A DNA stretch of 64,000 nucleotides from Candidatus Gastranaerophilales bacterium (GTDB lineage Bacteria; Cyanobacteriota; Vampirovibrionia; Gastranaerophilales; Gastranaerophilaceae). Below the pieces are notes generated by a model, which was not told the origin of the DNA, made no database searches, and saw nothing but the letters and a program-made list of their open reading frames with translations. Positions 28,039-36,613 of the stretch are shown here, piece after piece (position 1 is the first letter of the stretch; the number at the start of each line of letters is the position of its first letter). Location of the stretch: assembly GCA_944324905.1 (NCBI GenBank), contig CALUYB010000009.1, positions 1 to 64,000 on the forward strand, read 5' to 3'. Position numbers and translations under genes: made by a program.

Positions 28039-28402
28039 AGCAGAAGAAAAAATTTCCTATCAAAAAAATTTAAGTGCGCTTTTTGCATCATCTTCTCTAC
28101 TTGCATTTGGCGCGTTAAGTTTACTAAATCATTTTTCTCTGGATTATTACAGCATTCTTTTTATGCTCTCTATTGTAATACCTGCGTCACTTTCCATGGG
28201 TTTTATAGGTTTTGTAATAGGCAAGATTTTTGATGAAGGCGAAAATTTTCATCCATTTCAAAAGAAAAAGAAATCAAACAGACCAACTATAGATAATCCA
28301 TATAAAATTCAAAGCATGTTTGTTTCAGATACAACTGATGATGGAATGCAAAGTATGTTTGAAAACAGTGGCGAAGCAGAAGAAAGTGAGCAAAATGAAT
28401 AA
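28028..28402 (+). CDS. Small membrane protein of the flagellar/signalling operon
   Basis: This 124-residue protein has two predicted membrane helices (about residues 12-32 and 38-65) and a polar tail (EGENFHPFQKKKKSNRP and then an acidic end). No family is recognised. It overlaps the PilZ gene by 11 bp and the kinase gene by 8 bp, so it is made together with both. A membrane partner of the kinase or of the motor-brake protein is possible but unsupported beyond context. Confidence 0.75.
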   Translation: MEDKAEEKISYQKNLSALFASSSLLAFGALSLLNHFSLDYYSILFMLSIVIPASLSMGFIGFVIGKIFDEGENFHPFQKKKKSNRPTIDNPYKIQSMFVSDTTDDGMQSMFENSGEAEESEQNE

Positions 28403-30017
28403 AATTTTTGAAAAATTAAAAAAAATAAAACCAGAAGGTAAAAGACGTCTTGGGTCGTATCTTGCCCTTATGACAGGCTTTTTAATAGCAGGCATTATAA
28501 TTGTAACAATGGCTTACGTTTTTAACCATATAAAATCTCTTGCAATAGAATACAATACAAAACTAAACACATTTAACTACTCGCTTTCTTCACTATTGAG
28601 GGAAAGTTTTGATAATGCCTATAAATCAAATGATGTAGAAAAAATATCAGGAATAATACAAAGTCTAAAAGACAGAGACATGATAACCTACATTTACGCT
28701 GTTGATACCAAAACAGATAAAGTATTTTTCTCAAGCTCTCCTCAAATTATGAACAAAAGTTATCAAGAGGCTAAAAAAGATTTATTTTTAAAATACCAAA
28801 ATCAAGATACCACAGAAACCAGCTCCAGCACTCGCGATTACACACTATATATGGGCATGCCTGTGCAAAAAATTGTTTCAACCTACCTAAACTCGCTACT
28901 TGAAAACATTAAAATATTTCTTGCATTTTTCTTATTGATAGGTATCTTTGCAAGCGCGGTCATGTCAAGAATTATTTTAACTCCGCTAACAGAACTTACA
29001 AAAGGGGTTAAAGAATTTGCAAAAGGCAACTTTGATTTTAGATTAAAAGAATCAAATTTCACTGAAATTAATGAACTTGTTGAAGCCTATAACTATATGG
29101 CTTTTCAGTTGCATGACTTATATGACTCACTTGAATTAAAGGTGCAAGAGCGAACTTTAGCTCTTGAGAGAGCAAATCAGGAAATTAAAGAAACTCAAGC
29201 AATGATGGTGCATTCCGAAAAAATGCGCTCTTTAGGTGAACTTGTAGCGGGAATTGCTCATGAAATAAATAACCCTGTTAACTTCATCCATGGGAACATA
29301 ATGATTTTAGATAAATATGTTAAAGACATGTTTTCATTAATTGACCTTTATATTGCAAATGAAAACTCAATTCCTGAGGATGAAATGAAAAAAATCAGCA
29401 AGAAAAAAGCTGATATTGATATAGATTTTATAAGAGATGATGTAAAAGACTTGATAAAAAGCTGTGTTGAAGGTACAGAACGCACTAAAAACATTGTTCT
29501 TGACCTTAAAAACTTCTCAAGAATGGAGGAGATGGTACTTACCCAATTTAATATACCAAAAGAAATAGACACTACTTTGAATATCTTAAATAATAAATAC
29601 AAAAACAGAATAACCGTTGTAAAAGACTATGAGCAAAATGTACCAAAAATCGAAGCTTTTGGCGGACAGTTAAATCAAGTATTTATGAATATTTTAGACA
29701 ACGCACAATACGCAATAAAAGGCGAAGGCACAGTCACCATAAGCGTTAAACAAGAAGGCGAAAATGTTGTAATTAAGTTCTCTGACACAGGCGAAGGTAT
29801 TAAAAAAGAAGACATAAAAAAAGTCTTTGAACCTTTCTACACTACAAAACCGGTGGGACAAGGCACAGGACTTGGCATGTCAATTACTTATCGTGTTATA
29901 AAAAATCATAACGGCGAAATTTTGGTTGATTCAGAAGTTGGCAAAGGCACAACATTTACCATAAAATTACCCATAAACTACAAAAATGAAAATCAAGAAA
30001 ATACTGAAAATGTTTAG
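28395..30017 (+). CDS. Membrane sensor histidine kinase
   Basis: The 540-residue product starts at the ATG at 28395 (MNKIFEKLKK). Membrane helices at about 20-45 and 175-195 flank an extracytoplasmic sensor region of about 130 residues, which may be Cache-like. HAMP (IILTPLTELTKGVKEFA), a coiled coil, the dimerisation helix with the phospho-His (SLGELVAGIAHEINNP) and the ATPase follow: N box NQVFMNILDNAQYAI, G1 DTGEGIKK, G2 GQGTGLGMSITY. An insertion of about 60 residues separates the His helix from the second helix. The REC/HD-GYP gene follows 12 bp later and is the obvious partner. Confidence 0.94.
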   Translation: MNKIFEKLKKIKPEGKRRLGSYLALMTGFLIAGIIIVTMAYVFNHIKSLAIEYNTKLNTFNYSLSSLLRESFDNAYKSNDVEKISGIIQSLKDRDMITYIYAVDTKTDKVFFSSSPQIMNKSYQEAKKDLFLKYQNQDTTETSSSTRDYTLYMGMPVQKIVSTYLNSLLENIKIFLAFFLLIGIFASAVMSRIILTPLTELTKGVKEFAKGNFDFRLKESNFTEINELVEAYNYMAFQLHDLYDSLELKVQERTLALERANQEIKETQAMMVHSEKMRSLGELVAGIAHEINNPVNFIHGNIMILDKYVKDMFSLIDLYIANENSIPEDEMKKISKKKADIDIDFIRDDVKDLIKSCVEGTERTKNIVLDLKNFSRMEEMVLTQFNIPKEIDTTLNILNNKYKNRITVVKDYEQNVPKIEAFGGQLNQVFMNILDNAQYAIKGEGTVTISVKQEGENVVIKFSDTGEGIKKEDIKKVFEPFYTTKPVGQGTGLGMSITYRVIKNHNGEILVDSEVGKGTTFTIKLPINYKNENQENTENV

Positions 30018-30029
30018 GAGTGTTGATAA

Positions 30030-31088
30030 ATGGAAGAAGAAAAAAAATATAAAATATTAATTGTTGATGACGAACCTGATAATTTGGCACTTTTATACAG
30101 AACACTAAGGGGTAAATACGACATAACAAAAGCCTCTAGCGCTGTTGAAGCCCTTGAAATACTTAAAAATCAAGAGTTCAACTGCATTTTATCAGACCAT
30201 AAAATGCCTCAAATGGATGGGGTTGAATTTTTAAGAAGGACTTATGAAGTATGTCCTAACACAACAAGACTGCTTGTTACAGCTTATTCTGACGTTAAGA
30301 TATTAATTGATGCGATTAACTATGCTAAAATTTATCGCTACATAAAAAAACCATTTAACCCTGATGAGCTTATACACATAGTTGAAGCAGGGCTAGAGTA
30401 TCACCAATTAAAAGTTGACAATGAAAATCTTATAAAAGATTTAAAAGAGCTTTTCTCAGGCACAATTAAAGCAATCATTGAAGCACTTGATGCAAAAGAC
30501 TCTTTTACATTAGGCAGAAGCAGGCGTGTAACTTTTTACTCGCTTAAAATGGCTGAAAGACTGCACATAAGCAGCGCTGAAAAGAGCAGAATTGAACTTG
30601 CAGGGCTATTGCACGACATTGGCATGATTGGCGTTGCAGAGGATATTTTAAACAAATCTCAAAAACTTACTCAGGAAGAATTTGAAGAAATTAAAAAACA
30701 CGTACACCACTCGGTTAAAATCCTTGAAGATATTAAACAACTCTATGATGTTATTGAAATAATCAAATACCACCATGAATATTATGACGGAAACGGATAT
30801 CCTTACGGACTTAAGGGCGATGAAATTCCGCTTGGCTCAAGAGTTATAGCAGTAGCTGATGCTTACGATTCTATGGTATCAGATAGAGCATACAGGGCAG
30901 GTTTAAGTTCAGATGAAGCAGTAAAAATAATAGAAGAAAAAGCGGGAACACAATTTGACCCTGCACTTGTTAAACTCTTTAAAGAAGTGCTGCCTGATGC
31001 GCTAAAAGAAGTTAAAGAGTACGAAGAAAAAATGAAATTTAAAGAAAATTTTCAAACAAATGTAAATGTGAACACAGAGGAAAAATGA
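30030..31088 (+). CDS. Response regulator with HD-GYP cyclic-di-GMP phosphodiesterase domain
   Basis: This RpfG-like protein has 352 residues. The receiver domain (1-125) has the acidic pair DDE near residue 13, the phosphoacceptor Asp in ILSDHKMPQMDG (about residue 56) and the Lys in YIKKPFNP. The HD-GYP domain (about 145-330) has HDIGMIG, the later HH pair KYHHEYYDGNGYPYGLKGDEIP (which contains the GYP element), and VADAYDSMVSDRAYR. HD-GYP enzymes hydrolyse cyclic-di-GMP. With the upstream kinase and PilZ receptor it forms a complete signal-to-motor chain. Confidence 0.95.
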   Translation: MEEEKKYKILIVDDEPDNLALLYRTLRGKYDITKASSAVEALEILKNQEFNCILSDHKMPQMDGVEFLRRTYEVCPNTTRLLVTAYSDVKILIDAINYAKIYRYIKKPFNPDELIHIVEAGLEYHQLKVDNENLIKDLKELFSGTIKAIIEALDAKDSFTLGRSRRVTFYSLKMAERLHISSAEKSRIELAGLLHDIGMIGVAEDILNKSQKLTQEEFEEIKKHVHHSVKILEDIKQLYDVIEIIKYHHEYYDGNGYPYGLKGDEIPLGSRVIAVADAYDSMVSDRAYRAGLSSDEAVKIIEEKAGTQFDPALVKLFKEVLPDALKEVKEYEEKMKFKENFQTNVNVNTEEK

Positions 31089-31765
31089 CAAGAACAGTTG
31101 AAGTATATACAGGCGCATACGCCTCAGGAAAAAGCGAAACATCTATAAATAGGGCATTACAATATGTAAAAGAAAATAAAGAAATAACCCTTGTTGACTT
31201 AGATACAGTAGAACCTGCGTATTGTATGCGCCCTATTATTGGCGAACTTGAAGAACGTGGCATAAAAGTAATTGCACAAAGTGACTACTTTGGACTGGGT
31301 GAAGCCGGAAGTTATGTAACAGGTGAGCAAATTAACTGCCTCAATACAAAAGGCGACATTATAATTGATGTAGGTTATGGTGCTACAGGCTTAGATACAC
31401 TTGATATTTTAAACGGCATTGAACAAGAGGAAAATCTTAAAATCTATCTTGTTGTAAATACATCAAAATTTGAAACATTCGACAAAGCAAGTATTCTTGA
31501 ATATATAGATTTTTCTTCAGGGCTTAACAAAACCCCCTGGAAAAAGTTTTCAGGTTTTATTTCAAACACTCACTTGTCAAACGAAACAACAGTTTCAGAT
31601 ATCATAAGAGGATATGAAATATTAAAAGAAGTATCAAAAGAAACAAATATCCCTATTATTGCAATAGGGGCTGATGAAAAATTTAAATACGACTTTAAAG
31701 GCGGCAGCTACGATGATGCGCCTGTTTGGTTTTATGAAAGATTAATGCCAAAAGCCTTGTGGTAA
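31085..31765 (+). CDS. P-loop ATPase-like protein of unknown function
   Basis: The 226-residue product has a Walker A motif near the N-terminus (GAYASGKSET, residues 10-19), then VDLDTVEPAY and a Walker-B-like strand (GDIIIDVGYGATGLDTLDIL). The overall layout resembles the MinD/ParA/CobQ type of nucleotide-binding fold (SIMIBI). It overlaps the HD-GYP gene by four bases (ATGA) and ends the operon. It lacks the FlhF or FlhG signatures that would be expected of a flagellar placement factor. Function is unknown; a link to cell polarity, motility or redox enzyme maturation cannot be told from sequence. Confidence 0.75.
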   Translation: MTRTVEVYTGAYASGKSETSINRALQYVKENKEITLVDLDTVEPAYCMRPIIGELEERGIKVIAQSDYFGLGEAGSYVTGEQINCLNTKGDIIIDVGYGATGLDTLDILNGIEQEENLKIYLVVNTSKFETFDKASILEYIDFSSGLNKTPWKKFSGFISNTHLSNETTVSDIIRGYEILKEVSKETNIPIIAIGADEKFKYDFKGGSYDDAPVWFYERLMPKALW

Positions 31766-32179
31766 CTACTCATAACCTTTGATTTTAAAAATTGTTATCC
31801 TCTCATCAGCGAGTTGAATTCTTTTTATATATTTTTCATCCTCGGGACACTTCATAATAATTGCAACAGCAGGCTTTTTACCTGTCATACGCGCGTAATA
31901 CAAAGACTGCCCAATACTTTCCGCCCACTTGTGCGCCCAATCGTATTCAATTGCATATTCATCAGTTAAGCAATCTATTCTTGTTTTATCGCTCAAAACG
32001 TACTCTATTGTGCCCTTGCAGTATTTTTGCACATAGTCTTTTTCTTTCATTTCCTTCTTGCAAACATTTGAAACAGGTTTGAAATTATCACTAAATTCAT
32101 CCCCGTTTGTGAAAAAATAACCCAGAACAAGGACTAATAAAGCAAGAAAAATTTTAATATCACTTTTTTTAATTTTCAT
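31766..32179 (-). CDS. Membrane-anchored or exported small protein, possible nuclease-like fold
   Basis: A 137-residue protein with an N-terminal hydrophobic segment (IKIFLALLVLVLGYFFT, residues 8-24) acting as an uncleaved anchor or signal. The core reads RIDCLTDEYAIEYDWAHKWAESIGQSLYYARMTGKKPAVAIIM. The D...E.D pattern and the helix that follows resemble PD-(D/E)XK-type folds seen in small secreted proteins of other bacteria, but the usual catalytic Lys is not clear. Three other Cys may form disulfides. It is convergent with, and directly abuts, the P-loop gene. Confidence 0.65.
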   Translation of the reverse strand: MKIKKSDIKIFLALLVLVLGYFFTNGDEFSDNFKPVSNVCKKEMKEKDYVQKYCKGTIEYVLSDKTRIDCLTDEYAIEYDWAHKWAESIGQSLYYARMTGKKPAVAIIMKCPEDEKYIKRIQLADERITIFKIKGYE

Positions 32180-32652
32180 TACACTTTCTCAATCAAGCAA
32201 ACACACTGTGCCGCAATTGCCTCGCCTAAGCCTGTTGCATCCACTCCCTCGTTAGTTTTTGCTTTTATCGAAAGGGCTGACTCATCAATATTTAAAAGAG
32301 GCGCAAGCTTTTCTTTCATTTTATCAATATAGGGCATTAACTTTGGCTTTTGGCAAATTATATTTGAATCGACATTTACAATTTTATAGCCGTTATTTTG
32401 CATTATCTGCATTGTTTTTTGAAGCAAAAGAGCACTGCTTATATTTTTAAAACTTTCATCAGTATCAGGAAAATGTGTACCAATGTCTTTTTCACCCATT
32501 GCGCCTAAAAGTGAATCAATTATTGCATGAATAAGTACATCAGCATCCGAATGACCCAAAAGTCCTTTTTCATAAGGAATTTTTACCCCGCCTAAAATTA
32601 ATGCTCTGCCCTCAACTAATTTATGCAAATCATACCCTGTACCTATTCTCAT
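32179..32652 (-). CDS. ispF: 2-C-methyl-D-erythritol 2,4-cyclodiphosphate synthase
   Basis: IspF makes the cyclic diphosphate intermediate of the MEP isoprenoid pathway. The 157-residue length is typical. Zinc and substrate motifs are visible: GTGYDLHKL (Asp/His), GLLGHSDADVLIHAIIDSLLGAMGEKDIGTHFPD, and the late TNEGVDATGLGEAIAAQ. It overlaps the upstream HAD gene by four bases and abuts the downstream small gene. The presence of ispF means isoprenoids are made by the MEP route, matching the prenyl synthase at 18469-19359. Confidence 0.96.
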   Translation of the reverse strand: MRIGTGYDLHKLVEGRALILGGVKIPYEKGLLGHSDADVLIHAIIDSLLGAMGEKDIGTHFPDTDESFKNISSALLLQKTMQIMQNNGYKIVNVDSNIICQKPKLMPYIDKMKEKLAPLLNIDESALSIKAKTNEGVDATGLGEAIAAQCVCLIEKV

Positions 32653-33446
32653 AAAATATACCTCTCAACTGCCTTGCAAACACCGTCCTCTTTTACGTTA
32701 GGGCAAATATAGTCTGCTATTTCTTTTAATTTTGGTGAAGCATTTTCCATTGCGACCTTAATGCCTGCATTTTTTAACATTTCATAATCATTATCTTGAT
32801 CACCCGTTGCCAAAACTTCACCTTGCGCTATACCCCAGTAATCCTTCAAAAAGTTCAACGCAGCCCCTTTTGTGGCATTAGGGTCTGTTATTTCCATATA
32901 ATATTTGTGCGAGCGAACAATGCATAAAATACCTCTGTAGCGCTCTGACATAAATTTTATAAGTTCTTGCATTTGTTTTTCGTCATAAACTATTGCAAGC
33001 AGCTTATAAACATTTTTTAACTCGACATTATCAAAGCTACTAACCGCGCGATAAGTGGTAAAACGCCCCTGACAGTAGTCGTTCATGATTTTTTTGTTGT
33101 CATCTTCAACAATTAACTCATCGTTATTATACAAATTTGTATGAATATTTTTTTTCCTTAAAACCTCAATTACATCACGTGCAAGCTCCTCTTTCACAGG
33201 TGCCTGATGAAGTATTTTATCCCCCAGCCTTACCATTGCACCCTGATAACACACAACAGGAGTGTCAAGCCCTAAAAAATCCGCAACCCCTTTTGCTCCG
33301 TCAAACATCCTGCCTGTTGCAACAACCATTTTAGTGTCAGATTTCTTAACTTTTTCTATGGTGTTTAGAACTTTTGAGGAAAAAACATTCGTTTCATCCA
33401 GAATTGTTCCGTCAATATCAGTTATCCAAAGTTTTATTGCGCCCAA
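32649..33446 (-). CDS. Cof-type HAD-superfamily phosphatase
   Basis: This 265-residue HAD hydrolase has motif I DIDGTILDE at residue 10, motif II VVATGRMF, motif III around KGAALNFLKDYWGI, and motif IV GDQDNDYEMLKNAG. The large C2-type cap (about residues 85-190) places it in the Cof/YbiV group, which acts on sugar phosphates or nucleotide cofactors; the substrate is unknown. The start is a TTG at 33446 (MGAIKLWITD) with GAGG five bases upstream. It is coupled to ispF and divergent from the oxidoreductase gene. Confidence 0.88.
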   Translation of the reverse strand: MGAIKLWITDIDGTILDETNVFSSKVLNTIEKVKKSDTKMVVATGRMFDGAKGVADFLGLDTPVVCYQGAMVRLGDKILHQAPVKEELARDVIEVLRKKNIHTNLYNNDELIVEDDNKKIMNDYCQGRFTTYRAVSSFDNVELKNVYKLLAIVYDEKQMQELIKFMSERYRGILCIVRSHKYYMEITDPNATKGAALNFLKDYWGIAQGEVLATGDQDNDYEMLKNAGIKVAMENASPKLKEIADYICPNVKEDGVCKAVERYIL

Positions 33447-33521
33447 AAAAACCTCTTTTCACTTTTTGCTGTTTTTATTATACAATAAAATCATAAGTAA
33501 GTATGGAGAGAAGTTTTAAAT

Positions 33522-34904
33522 ATGAGCAAAGTAGAACGCCAAAGACCCTTTGAACAAGATGAAGTTAAAAGAAGGTCTAATTTTAACCCTGTAGAAGAAA
33601 ATTTTACACCCGAGCAAGCAGCACTTGAGGCTTCAAGATGTTTAAACTGCAAAAATCCGCTATGCAGAAAAGGCTGCCCCGTTAGTGTAAATATACCCTC
33701 TTTCATCCAAAAAGTTAAAGAAGGCGACATTCAAGGCGCAGGCGAAATAATAAGAGAATCAAATATGCTACCCTCTGTTTGCGGCAGAGTTTGCCCTCAG
33801 GAAAGACAGTGCGAAAGCAAGTGTGTACTTGGTATAAAAGGTGATTCGGTTGCAATTGGCGCACTTGAAAGATACGTTGGCGATAACAGCGCACCTGTTA
33901 AAACTCAAATTAAAGAAAACGGCAAAAAAGTTGCAATTGTAGGCTCAGGTTGCGCAGGTATGTCAGCTGCAGCTGATCTTAGAAATGCAGGTTTTGAAGT
34001 AAGTGTATTTGAAGCGCTCCATGAGCTTGGCGGCGTTTTAAGATACGGTATTCCGCCTTTCAGATTACCAAGAACAGTTTTAGATAGAGAAATTGAAAGC
34101 TTAAAAGAAATTGGCGTAAAATTCTATAAAAACGTAATTGTAGGTAAATCAATTACACTAAATCAACTTAAAGAAGAAGGCTATGACGCAATTTTCATTT
34201 GCTCAGGCGCAGGGCTGCCCAAAATGCTGGGTGTAGCTGGTGAAAACTTAAATGGCGTTTACAGTGCAAATGAATTTTTAACTCGTGTAAACTTGATGCA
34301 CGCAAACGAACCTGACACACCAACACCCCTTAAAGTCGGCAACAGGGCAGCTATTATAGGCGGCGGTAACGTTGCAATGGATGCTGCAAGAACAGCGGTA
34401 AGGGTCGGTTATAAAGAAGTTTACATTGTTTATAGAAGAACAGAAGAAGAACTTCCTGCAAGAAAAGAAGAAATTCGCCATGCTAAAGAAGAAGGTATTA
34501 TTTTTAAACTTCTTCACTCACCTGTTGAAATTTTAGGTGAAAACGGTTTTGTAAACGGCATTAAGCTTGAAGTTATGGAACTTGGCGAACCTGATGAGTC
34601 AGGCAGAAGACGTCCAGTCCCCACCGGCAAATTTGACACAATGGAAGTTGACGCTGTAATTGTTTCACTTGGTACAGGTCCAAACCCGATTATTCAACAA
34701 AGTGCAACAAAAGAAAATATCGACATTGAAACAGATAAAAAAGGCTACATTATAATCAATGAAAACGGCGAAACATCTGTTAAAGATATTTATGCAGGTG
34801 GAGACGTTGCGCCGAGAGGCGAATCTACTGCAATTAACGCTATGGGTGCAGGTAAAACCGCTGCTAAAGCAATTATTGAAGCACTTTGCACAGCTAAAGT
34901 ATAG
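33522..34904 (+). CDS. gltD: NADPH-dependent glutamate synthase-type oxidoreductase, small subunit
   Basis: This 460-residue flavoprotein has an N-terminal Fe-S region with Cys motifs (CLNCKNPLCRKGCP and CGRVCPQERQCESKC) followed by two dinucleotide-binding folds: GSGCAGMSAAADLRNAG for FAD and GGGNVAMDAARTAVR for NAD(P)H. The end AGGDVAPRGESTAINAMGAGKTAA is the FAD-contact region. This architecture fits the homotetrameric GltA/GltD group, which passes electrons from NADPH; relatives include NfnB and sulfide dehydrogenase. No large GltB or NfnA partner is adjacent, so the exact acceptor is uncertain. It is a single-gene unit with GGAGAG upstream of the ATG. Confidence 0.87.
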   Translation: MSKVERQRPFEQDEVKRRSNFNPVEENFTPEQAALEASRCLNCKNPLCRKGCPVSVNIPSFIQKVKEGDIQGAGEIIRESNMLPSVCGRVCPQERQCESKCVLGIKGDSVAIGALERYVGDNSAPVKTQIKENGKKVAIVGSGCAGMSAAADLRNAGFEVSVFEALHELGGVLRYGIPPFRLPRTVLDREIESLKEIGVKFYKNVIVGKSITLNQLKEEGYDAIFICSGAGLPKMLGVAGENLNGVYSANEFLTRVNLMHANEPDTPTPLKVGNRAAIIGGGNVAMDAARTAVRVGYKEVYIVYRRTEEELPARKEEIRHAKEEGIIFKLLHSPVEILGENGFVNGIKLEVMELGEPDESGRRRPVPTGKFDTMEVDAVIVSLGTGPNPIIQQSATKENIDIETDKKGYIIINENGETSVKDIYAGGDVAPRGESTAINAMGAGKTAAKAIIEALCTAKV

Positions 34905-34915
34905 TTAAACTTTTT

Positions 34916-35995
34916 TTAAATTGCGGGTCGGGTTTTTAAATTCTGCCCGCAATTTTTTATGTCAAAAATTATTTTCAGCTTTTTATATTTAACAATCCAA
35001 TCTGCACCGCAAAGTTCATTTTCATTTATTTTTTTGTACTCCCAGTTTTTTATAAGCCCTATTTTTACCATTTCATCAAAAGCATTTTCTATTCTTTCAC
35101 GAGCGCAAAAAGGCTTCAAATACTTAACATTTTTATATAAAAAATCAACAGGGTCTTTTAGTTTTATAACGGTTTTTGAATGCTGAATTTGAAAACAAAT
35201 AAGATGTGCTAAATATTTTTCAAAATATTTTGTCCTTGGATTTAAACAAAAAACTTCCCTTGGCGCAAAATAATAATCAAAACAGAAGTTCTTTGGAATA
35301 AAAATTTTCCATTCATATTTTTTAATTTGTCTTGCTCTTATTAAATTAAGTGCGCAAAGTTCTGAAATGGCTGCGCCTATGCGCTTTTTATCTTCAATTT
35401 TATAGTGTGCAGCGATTTTTTTTATACCTCTTAAAAACAAAATATCATCAGCACAAACTTTTACAAAAGCAGCAGGATTTTTCCTTTTAATAAAAACATT
35501 ATATAAAATGCAAAATACATCATTGGCAAGAAACCTAGGTGTCAAAAAAGAATTTGCAGGTTTTAAATCCGCCAAAACATTAGGAACAATAAAATAATTA
35601 AAATCAAAAGGCTTAACTTCCTCAAATTCAACTATCGCCTCTAAAAGCCCCCAAACAAGTTCATGCAAAAAACTTGCAAGGAGGCGCAAAGAGGCTTTTT
35701 CTAGCGCTTCCAGCAATTCTAAAAAACTCTTTGGTGATTTTAACTTAAATGCAACACTTAACCTTTTTGACCTTTCTTCATACTTAATATCACAATAAAT
35801 TTTCTCGCTTATTTTTCTTATGCCTAAATTAAAATTACACAAAACAGTTGCGCTGAAAGACTTTTGCCCCACCCCCTTTAGCTTATATGTAAACTTTTTC
35901 TCACAAATTCCTTGTTCAAGCAGCAATTTTATAAAACTTAAATAAGCAGCAAAAATCCCGCTATAAAAGCATCTTTGGGGAAATATCTTTTTCAT
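34916..35995 (-). CDS. Protein of unknown function, 359 residues
   Basis: No family is recognised. The product is basic, rich in Phe, Leu and Cys, and probably mostly helical, without a signal peptide or clear membrane helix. Two stretches look like winged-helix units: DDILFLRGIKKIAAHYKIEDKKRIGAAISELCALNLI and CARERIENAFDEMVKIGLIKNWEY. Tandem winged helices occur in plasmid-type replication initiators, but other parts do not obviously fit, so this remains speculation. There is no ribosome site at the ATG. It is a single gene in its neighbourhood, and its 3' end contains the terminator of the opposite gene. Confidence 0.65.
   Translation of the reverse strand: MKKIFPQRCFYSGIFAAYLSFIKLLLEQGICEKKFTYKLKGVGQKSFSATVLCNFNLGIRKISEKIYCDIKYEERSKRLSVAFKLKSPKSFLELLEALEKASLRLLASFLHELVWGLLEAIVEFEEVKPFDFNYFIVPNVLADLKPANSFLTPRFLANDVFCILYNVFIKRKNPAAFVKVCADDILFLRGIKKIAAHYKIEDKKRIGAAISELCALNLIRARQIKKYEWKIFIPKNFCFDYYFAPREVFCLNPRTKYFEKYLAHLICFQIQHSKTVIKLKDPVDFLYKNVKYLKPFCARERIENAFDEMVKIGLIKNWEYKKINENELCGADWIVKYKKLKIIFDIKNCGQNLKTRPAI
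34919..34958 (+). terminator. Terminator of the glutamate synthase-type gene
   Basis: The stem ATTGCGGG / CCCGCAAT with an 18-base loop is followed by six T. The hairpin lies within the last codons of the convergent 359-residue gene. Confidence 0.85.
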
Positions 35996-36052
35996 TTGAA
36001 AATTTTAACGTATTTTAAAATAAATTACACTTACCCAAAATACTCAATTTTT

Positions 36053-36613
36053 CTATATTTTGACACTGCCTTGCCTTAAAATTTCAATTTCATCATCTAC
36101 GCATAAAACAACTGTAGAAGCCAGATTTTGAATGTTTTCCCTATATTTTGGCTCAATAATTTTTACTCTATCACTAAATTTTTCGCAAGCTTCCTTATAA
36201 TCCTTGCAAGGTGGCTCATTTGAGATATTAAGAGATGTTGTAGCTAAAACACAGCCTTCTACTTGAGTAGTTATTTCTCTAAAATTTTTATTGTTTGGAA
36301 CTCTTATTCCAACAGTGTCAAAACCTGCGCAAATAAAAGACGGGCAGAGTTCAGAGCGTTTAAAAATTAAAGTAAGCGCCCCGGGGAAAAATTTATCCAT
36401 GAGTAATTTTGCTTGAGCAGAAATGCCTAAGACATATTTTTCAAGATATTTTACGTCATGACTCATTAAAATAAGCGGTTTTGAGCGATCACGATTTTTT
36501 ATCTCATAGATTTTCTCAACTGCTTCAAAATCATCGGGTAAACACCCTAAACCCCAGACAGTGTCTGTTTGAAAACCCAAAACTTCGCCTTTTTTTATTA
36601 TGCTTTTTTCCAT
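36053..36613 (-). CDS. tsaC: Threonylcarbamoyl-AMP synthase (Sua5/YciO/YrdC family)
   Basis: TsaC makes threonylcarbamoyl-AMP for the t6A37 modification of ANN-decoding tRNAs. The 186-residue product has KKGEVLGFQTDTVWGLGCLPDD at the start, KNRDRSKPLILM (nucleotide/carbamoyl site), FPGALTLIFK, VGIRVPN and TSLNISNEPPCKDY. It is the short, single-domain form without the Sua5 C-terminal domain. It overlaps the end of murJ by 16 bp. The methylthiotransferase MtaB elsewhere in the window acts on the same tRNA position. Confidence 0.92.
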   Translation of the reverse strand: MEKSIIKKGEVLGFQTDTVWGLGCLPDDFEAVEKIYEIKNRDRSKPLILMSHDVKYLEKYVLGISAQAKLLMDKFFPGALTLIFKRSELCPSFICAGFDTVGIRVPNNKNFREITTQVEGCVLATTSLNISNEPPCKDYKEACEKFSDRVKIIEPKYRENIQNLASTVVLCVDDEIEILRQGSVKI

